Shown in pieces: positions 6,362 through 10,348 of a DNA stretch of 10,348 bases (its first letter is position 1; each line of letters opens with the position of its first letter). The position numbers and the translations under genes are program-made. Location: the NCBI GenBank assembly GCA_017628435.1, contig JAGBZE010000072.1, positions 1-10,348 on the forward strand. Reading direction: 5' to 3'. The notes under the pieces were generated by a model. That model did not search any database and was not told the origin of the DNA. It saw only the letters and a list, made by a program, of their open reading frames with translations. The DNA is from Akkermansia sp. GTDB taxonomy: Bacteria > Verrucomicrobiota > Verrucomicrobiia > Verrucomicrobiales > Akkermansiaceae.

Positions 6362-6385
6362 AAGAAAGTACTCGCATTTAGTTTT

Positions 6386-9300
6386 ATGAAACTGAGACCC
6401 GCACGTCCCCTCTCCAGTTCTTCACGCAAACGCCCCAAGAAGGGTTTTGCGCTTATTGCTACTCTTACACTTATGATGTTGCTGGCCATGCTTGCTGTGG
6501 CTGTTATGGCAACTGCTGCATCGCAGAACCGCATCGCCCTGCAGACCATGCTGCAGGCAGAGGCTCGCCAGCAGGCTTTGGTGGGTCTGGATGCCGCCAT
6601 CGGCGAGCTCCAGGTGGAACTCGGGCCGGATCAGCGAGTAACGGCCAGTTCCGGTATTCTCAGTGAGCATGACAGCGCACGGGCGCAGCATCTGCTGGGT
6701 GTGTGGGACAGCTGGGACGGCCCTATCTACGGTCGCAGTGCTTCCGGACGGGGGGCCAGGATTACCAATACTTATACCAAGGGACGTGCTGACATGTTCC
6801 GCCGTTGGTTGATTTCATCCCGTGACCGAAATGCAACCCGTACAATGAACGCAGCGGAGCAGCTTAGCACTCGAGATCCGGGCCAGCGTATCTGCATGGT
6901 GGGTGAGGGTACTCTGGGTAAATCTCTTTCTGCGCAGCACTACGTGTATGCTGATTTGCTGAAGATGCCGGCAACCGGTAAGAATGAGGCCTGCTTTGCC
7001 TGGTGGATTGGCGGCGAGAACCAGAAGGCCAAGGTTTCCGTGCAGAGTCCCAAGGAAACGGATGATGTATATGAGAACCTGCGCCGTACCTGGGATACAC
7101 CGGCTCCTCGTTTTGTGGATAACCGAGACCTGGATTTCCTGCCGCGCGAAATTGAGGAGCCTGCCCGCCTTGTGACGCTGGCCTCCCTTCCGCTTGTGGG
7201 GTCTTCCTCTCTGTCTGCCGGCATGCCCTATTTCTTTGATGTCACCACCAGTTCCTATTCTCTCCCGGTTAATGTGAGCATGGGTGGTCTGAAGCAGGAT
7301 CTTTGCCTGCTGCTTAACAAACCTACCCTCAAGGATACTGAGTTTGCGTCTCGTTCCAACCAGGATTGCCCCCTGGCCGAACATCAGGATCTTCCTCGTG
7401 GTACGGAAAGTGATATGCCCATCGGTTCCTGGCAGAACCTGCATGCCTATTACAACTGCTGGCCGGATGGCTCGGCAAAGGAATCCCGTAATATTACGGC
7501 CCGCCTTATTGGTAATCTTGACCAGGCTTATACTCGTATCAGTGGCAGCATTGTTGATAATAATAATCTCAGATATATTGATAATCCGGATGAACACAAA
7601 GTGGGGCCGGATAATTCGTCATACTTTGATACACGCGCCAGAATGGATGAGGGCAGCGATTCTGCCGGTTATGCCCGCACCCCGGTGATGCTGGCTTTCA
7701 TGACCAATCTTGGCCTTGTGACAGAACCTCGAGAGGATGGAAACTTTGCACTCCGTATGTGTTTCGCGCCGATGGTGCTCTGGTGGAACCCGTATAATGT
7801 TCCGATGAAGATCAGGGGACAGCAGCTCTGGTCAAAGTCGTCGCCTGCTCATACCACATGGCTGCAGGTGTACTCCCCTACCAAGATTGGCGATGACAAT
7901 TCGTGGGATTGGAATAACTACGCCATGCGTGAAATTACGCAGAAGGAAATTGATGATGTCAGAAATAAGCATGCCCAAGGTGGGGATAAGTATGACCTGC
8001 CTCCCGGTTTCGGCCGCGACCACGGCGAATTTTTCCAGAAATCCCTTAAGGATGCAACGGCTGATATAGAGTTCCAGCCGGGTGAGGTGTTGTTCTTCTC
8101 TCCGGGACAGGCCCGCTCTCTTGATTCATATGACCTGAGATTCAAGAATCCCTGGGTTCTTGGCTATAATCCGGGCAGCGTGGCAGGGACTATGGCGAAT
8201 TTCTATAGTAGAAAGCCCTTGAAAGACCTTCAGGAAGGGAAGTGGTACGTTGAAATGCGTCTGGGGCATGGTGTAGATGTGACCCAGAAACAGGGCGCCA
8301 ATGGTGGACGCGCGGGTGGTGTTCTTACAAATGGCTACTGGCTTACCCCCCGTCATGCTGAATGCATCACCGTGATGAATGGCTTCCACGGTGCGTCGGA
8401 GAATGTCGCAGAGGGGGCTGAGGTGCCGACGGATCCCAATGATGCAAGTGGCAGCATACCGCAACCTTCCAAGGAGACAACAAGTAAGCTGAGTATGGGT
8501 AAATGGGGTATGTCGCCTCAGCGCTTCCTGCTGGGGTGGTATGACCCTGCCGGCGGAAAGGAAAAGTCAGATACCCCGTTTGTTGATCGGAATAGCGGAA
8601 CCTGGCTGGCAGATGGTTCTCAGAGTGACCCGACCGTTCCGTACTATATTGCATCCATTGGTGTGGTAGCTAAGTCTGCCAATCCGAGCGTTGATAAGAT
8701 TGTTCGCCCCGGCGATTACCGCGGTAAGATATGGCAGCATTCCAGTCCTGCTTTCTGGGGCGGTGCCCTGACAACGCCGGATAACCAGATGCGTAAGTAT
8801 CACCCCTACCAGCTGGCCGTGCTGGAGGTGAGCTCCGGTATGACAAGTTCTCCCATGGATAACATTGGTAATAATGGTTATCTGGGTATTACCAGTGAGG
8901 GCGAGCAGGTGTCGTTTGCGTCTGTAATGGAGCTTCCTGTGCATCCTCCGTTCTCCTTGGCCGGGTTCTCCGGTATGCGCCTGCAGCCGGGCTGGTATAA
9001 GCAGCCAGAGCCCGGGGATTTCGTGGCTGAGGCCATGCAGCGCCGCATGCAGTATCAGTCCGGTGTGCCCGGTGTGGGGCTGGGTAATGCCTTTGCTGAT
9101 CCCTGTCTGCCGGCAGATGATGTGTATACCTATTTCCAGACCACGAATGAGGAAAGCAAGATGCCTGTAAATGCGCGTCTGTTTGGTGATTTTTTTGACC
9201 ATGGGCTGCTGATTAACGACGCGATGTGGGACCGCTGGTTCTGCTCCTCTGTGTCTGATATGCCTACAAAGGCCGGTAAGCGTACGGCTCAGGACGTGCT

Positions 9301-10267
9301 GACCCAGTTTATCAAGGGAAAGGAAGAGTTGCCTGTTTCCCGATACAAGCGTGTCAGCACACCGTATGATGATGACCAGATTATCCGTCGTCTGATGCAG
9401 GGCGATGGCTGGAAGTACATTGCCCAGTATCTCATGATAGATGGTGGTTTCAATGTGAACTCCGTGTCTGTGGAAGCCTGGGCCGCCGTGCTACAGGGAC
9501 TTGCCAAGCGCAAGCTTGTTGCCGGTAAGGATGGGGGGCTGGTTCTGGTAGAGCCTTCCAAGAGCGACAATCAGGTGCTTTTCTCTCGTTTCATGCTTTC
9601 TACCACAGATAAGAGTGTGGACGGTCTTGGTGGTTACAGCATGATGCAGGGATCCACGAATTTCCGTGAGACGGATATGGCTTCTGCCTGGGGCGAGGTG
9701 CGCATGCTGGAGTCCGAATCCATTCGCAAGCTGGCTGAGGAAATGGTGAAGCAGGTGCGCAAACGCGGTCCCTTCCTGAGCATGTCCGACTTTGTGAACC
9801 GCCGCCTGCAGGAGGGTGAACACGGATTGAAGGGTGCGCTTCAGGCTGCTATTGATGCTACCGATATCAACCGTGATTTCAATGATGTACAGGTGCCTGA
9901 GGCAAAGGGTGAGATGTTCAAGAACCCGCAGGCCGGTATGGGCTCTCTGCATACAGCTGCACCTGGTTACCTGATTCAGAGTGATGTGCTTGCTTCTCTG
10001 GGCAATATCCTTACTGTGCGTGATGACACCTTTACCGTTCGTTCATATGGGTGCGTCCGAAACCCGAATAAGGCGATTCTGGCACAGGCCTGGTGTGAGG
10101 CTGTGGTACAGCGCACCATGAATTATGTGGATCCGACAGATAAGCCGCAGGATTCTGAATACAAGCCGGATGGCTCCAGAGGCAAGAATCTTTCTGAGAC
10201 GAATAAGGTGCTTGGCCGCCAGTTCCGCATAGTTTCCTTCAAGTGGCTGGATAACTGGGATATCTGA
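6386..10267 (+). CDS. Large prepilin-like protein, Verru_Chthon cassette protein A family
   Basis: A 1293-residue protein. A basic leader with four serines runs to a prepilin-type cleavage site at KKG20/F21, followed by one hydrophobic helix (about 21-41, FALIATLTLMMLLAM). The fifth mature residue is Ala rather than the usual Glu, as in GspK/PilX-type minor pseudopilins. The rest has no further membrane segment and should lie outside the inner membrane. Near the C-terminus are a helical stretch starting PFLSMSDFVNRR (about 1129-1140), then APGYLIQSDVL, DTFTVRSYG (1214-1222) and AWCEAVVQR (1235-1243), which I recognise from Verru_Chthon cassette protein A of Verrucomicrobiota. The function is not established; assembly with a type IV pilus or type II secretion-like machine is inferred from the N-terminus. 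The middle (about 100-1100) matches nothing I know. The ATG is preferred over the upstream GTG because of the promoter position. The gene appears monocistronic and looks somewhat more AT-rich in places than its housekeeping neighbours. Confidence 0.8.
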   Translation: MKLRPARPLSSSSRKRPKKGFALIATLTLMMLLAMLAVAVMATAASQNRIALQTMLQAEARQQALVGLDAAIGELQVELGPDQRVTASSGILSEHDSARAQHLLGVWDSWDGPIYGRSASGRGARITNTYTKGRADMFRRWLISSRDRNATRTMNAAEQLSTRDPGQRICMVGEGTLGKSLSAQHYVYADLLKMPATGKNEACFAWWIGGENQKAKVSVQSPKETDDVYENLRRTWDTPAPRFVDNRDLDFLPREIEEPARLVTLASLPLVGSSSLSAGMPYFFDVTTSSYSLPVNVSMGGLKQDLCLLLNKPTLKDTEFASRSNQDCPLAEHQDLPRGTESDMPIGSWQNLHAYYNCWPDGSAKESRNITARLIGNLDQAYTRISGSIVDNNNLRYIDNPDEHKVGPDNSSYFDTRARMDEGSDSAGYARTPVMLAFMTNLGLVTEPREDGNFALRMCFAPMVLWWNPYNVPMKIRGQQLWSKSSPAHTTWLQVYSPTKIGDDNSWDWNNYAMREITQKEIDDVRNKHAQGGDKYDLPPGFGRDHGEFFQKSLKDATADIEFQPGEVLFFSPGQARSLDSYDLRFKNPWVLGYNPGSVAGTMANFYSRKPLKDLQEGKWYVEMRLGHGVDVTQKQGANGGRAGGVLTNGYWLTPRHAECITVMNGFHGASENVAEGAEVPTDPNDASGSIPQPSKETTSKLSMGKWGMSPQRFLLGWYDPAGGKEKSDTPFVDRNSGTWLADGSQSDPTVPYYIASIGVVAKSANPSVDKIVRPGDYRGKIWQHSSPAFWGGALTTPDNQMRKYHPYQLAVLEVSSGMTSSPMDNIGNNGYLGITSEGEQVSFASVMELPVHPPFSLAGFSGMRLQPGWYKQPEPGDFVAEAMQRRMQYQSGVPGVGLGNAFADPCLPADDVYTYFQTTNEESKMPVNARLFGDFFDHGLLINDAMWDRWFCSSVSDMPTKAGKRTAQDVLTQFIKGKEELPVSRYKRVSTPYDDDQIIRRLMQGDGWKYIAQYLMIDGGFNVNSVSVEAWAAVLQGLAKRKLVAGKDGGLVLVEPSKSDNQVLFSRFMLSTTDKSVDGLGGYSMMQGSTNFRETDMASAWGEVRMLESESIRKLAEEMVKQVRKRGPFLSMSDFVNRRLQEGEHGLKGALQAAIDATDINRDFNDVQVPEAKGEMFKNPQAGMGSLHTAAPGYLIQSDVLASLGNILTVRDDTFTVRSYGCVRNPNKAILAQAWCEAVVQRTMNYVDPTDKPQDSEYKPDGSRGKNLSETNKVLGRQFRIVSFKWLDNWDI

Positions 10268-10282
10268 TTCCGCGATACTTTC

Positions 10283-10314
10283 GAAGGGCGGCTCCGGAGA
10301 TGGAGCCGCCCTTC
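10283..10314 (+). terminator. Probable terminator hairpin after the prepilin-like gene
   Basis: A perfect 13-base-pair GC-rich stem (10283-10295 with 10302-10314, GAAGGGCGGCTCC on the left arm) closes a 6-base loop 15 bases after the stop codon. The following bases (ATGCTCTATGG) lack a good T run, so release may be inefficient or need a factor. It could otherwise act mainly to protect the mRNA 3' end. Confidence 0.65.
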
Positions 10315-10348
10315 ATGCTCTATGGATTATTCCTAAAAGTTGGTTCAA

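Noticed and set aside
6353..6385. An 11-residue N-terminal extension of the large gene from GTG at 6353
   Set aside because: The GTG lies between the -35 and -10 boxes of the predicted promoter, and the ATG at 6386 already gives a suitable basic prepilin leader.
6815..7597. A 260-codon minus-strand open frame inside the large prepilin-like gene
   Set aside because: It lies fully antisense to a gene with clear family signatures and shows no recognisable domain or start signal.
10315..10348. A possible new + strand gene starting at ATG 10315
   Set aside because: Only 11 codons are visible; there is no ribosome-binding site, and it begins directly at the foot of the hairpin.

Overview
The window looks like ordinary chromosome from a moderately high-GC member of the Verrucomicrobiota, possibly an Akkermansia-like gut lineage. 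The main pointer is the large + strand gene on the right. Its protein has a prepilin-like N-terminus and C-terminal blocks (APGYL, DTFTVRSYG, AWCEAVVQR) that I recognise as typical of the Verru_Chthon cassette protein A family. No phage genes, insertion sequence or CRISPR array is visible. Phylum-level placement is inferred; genus is a guess.

Layout. Positions 1-2304 (minus strand) hold a two-gene unit: a MalY/PatB-type C-S lyase followed 18 bases later by an SDF/DAACS-family amino acid symporter that runs off the window start. It has its own sigma70-like promoter (2332-2360) with a tandem 8-base repeat at the predicted transcription start. Positions 2305-2680 have no protein gene but are dense in signals: that promoter, a strong hairpin terminator (2364-2399), a tRNA-Val(CAC) gene (2406-2477) with a near-consensus promoter (2507-2535), an AT-rich repeat block (2547-2575) placed like an UP element, and the terminator of the next operon (2622-2658).

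Positions 2681-6209 (minus strand) form a compact four-gene housekeeping operon read pheA, holB, yicC, gmk, with gaps of 16 bases, a 4-base ATGA overlap and 16 bases. It makes the bifunctional chorismate mutase/prephenate dehydratase, the clamp-loader delta' subunit, a YicC-family endoribonuclease and guanylate kinase. Its promoter (6222-6250) is near-consensus and so close to the pheA start that the mRNA should be almost leaderless.

From 6210 a 176-base divergent region drives pheA to the left and the 1293-residue prepilin-like gene to the right (6386-10267). That gene is followed directly by a strong hairpin, so it seems to be transcribed alone.

Themes for a second look: no annotated start has a convincing Shine-Dalgarno sequence; the symporter has replaced several ion- and substrate-binding positions; delta' has lost its zinc module; and the Verru_Chthon A-like protein stands without its usual cassette partners. 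I found no convincing evidence of a wholly new multi-gene system here. The least characterised item is the 1293-residue surface or secretion protein.
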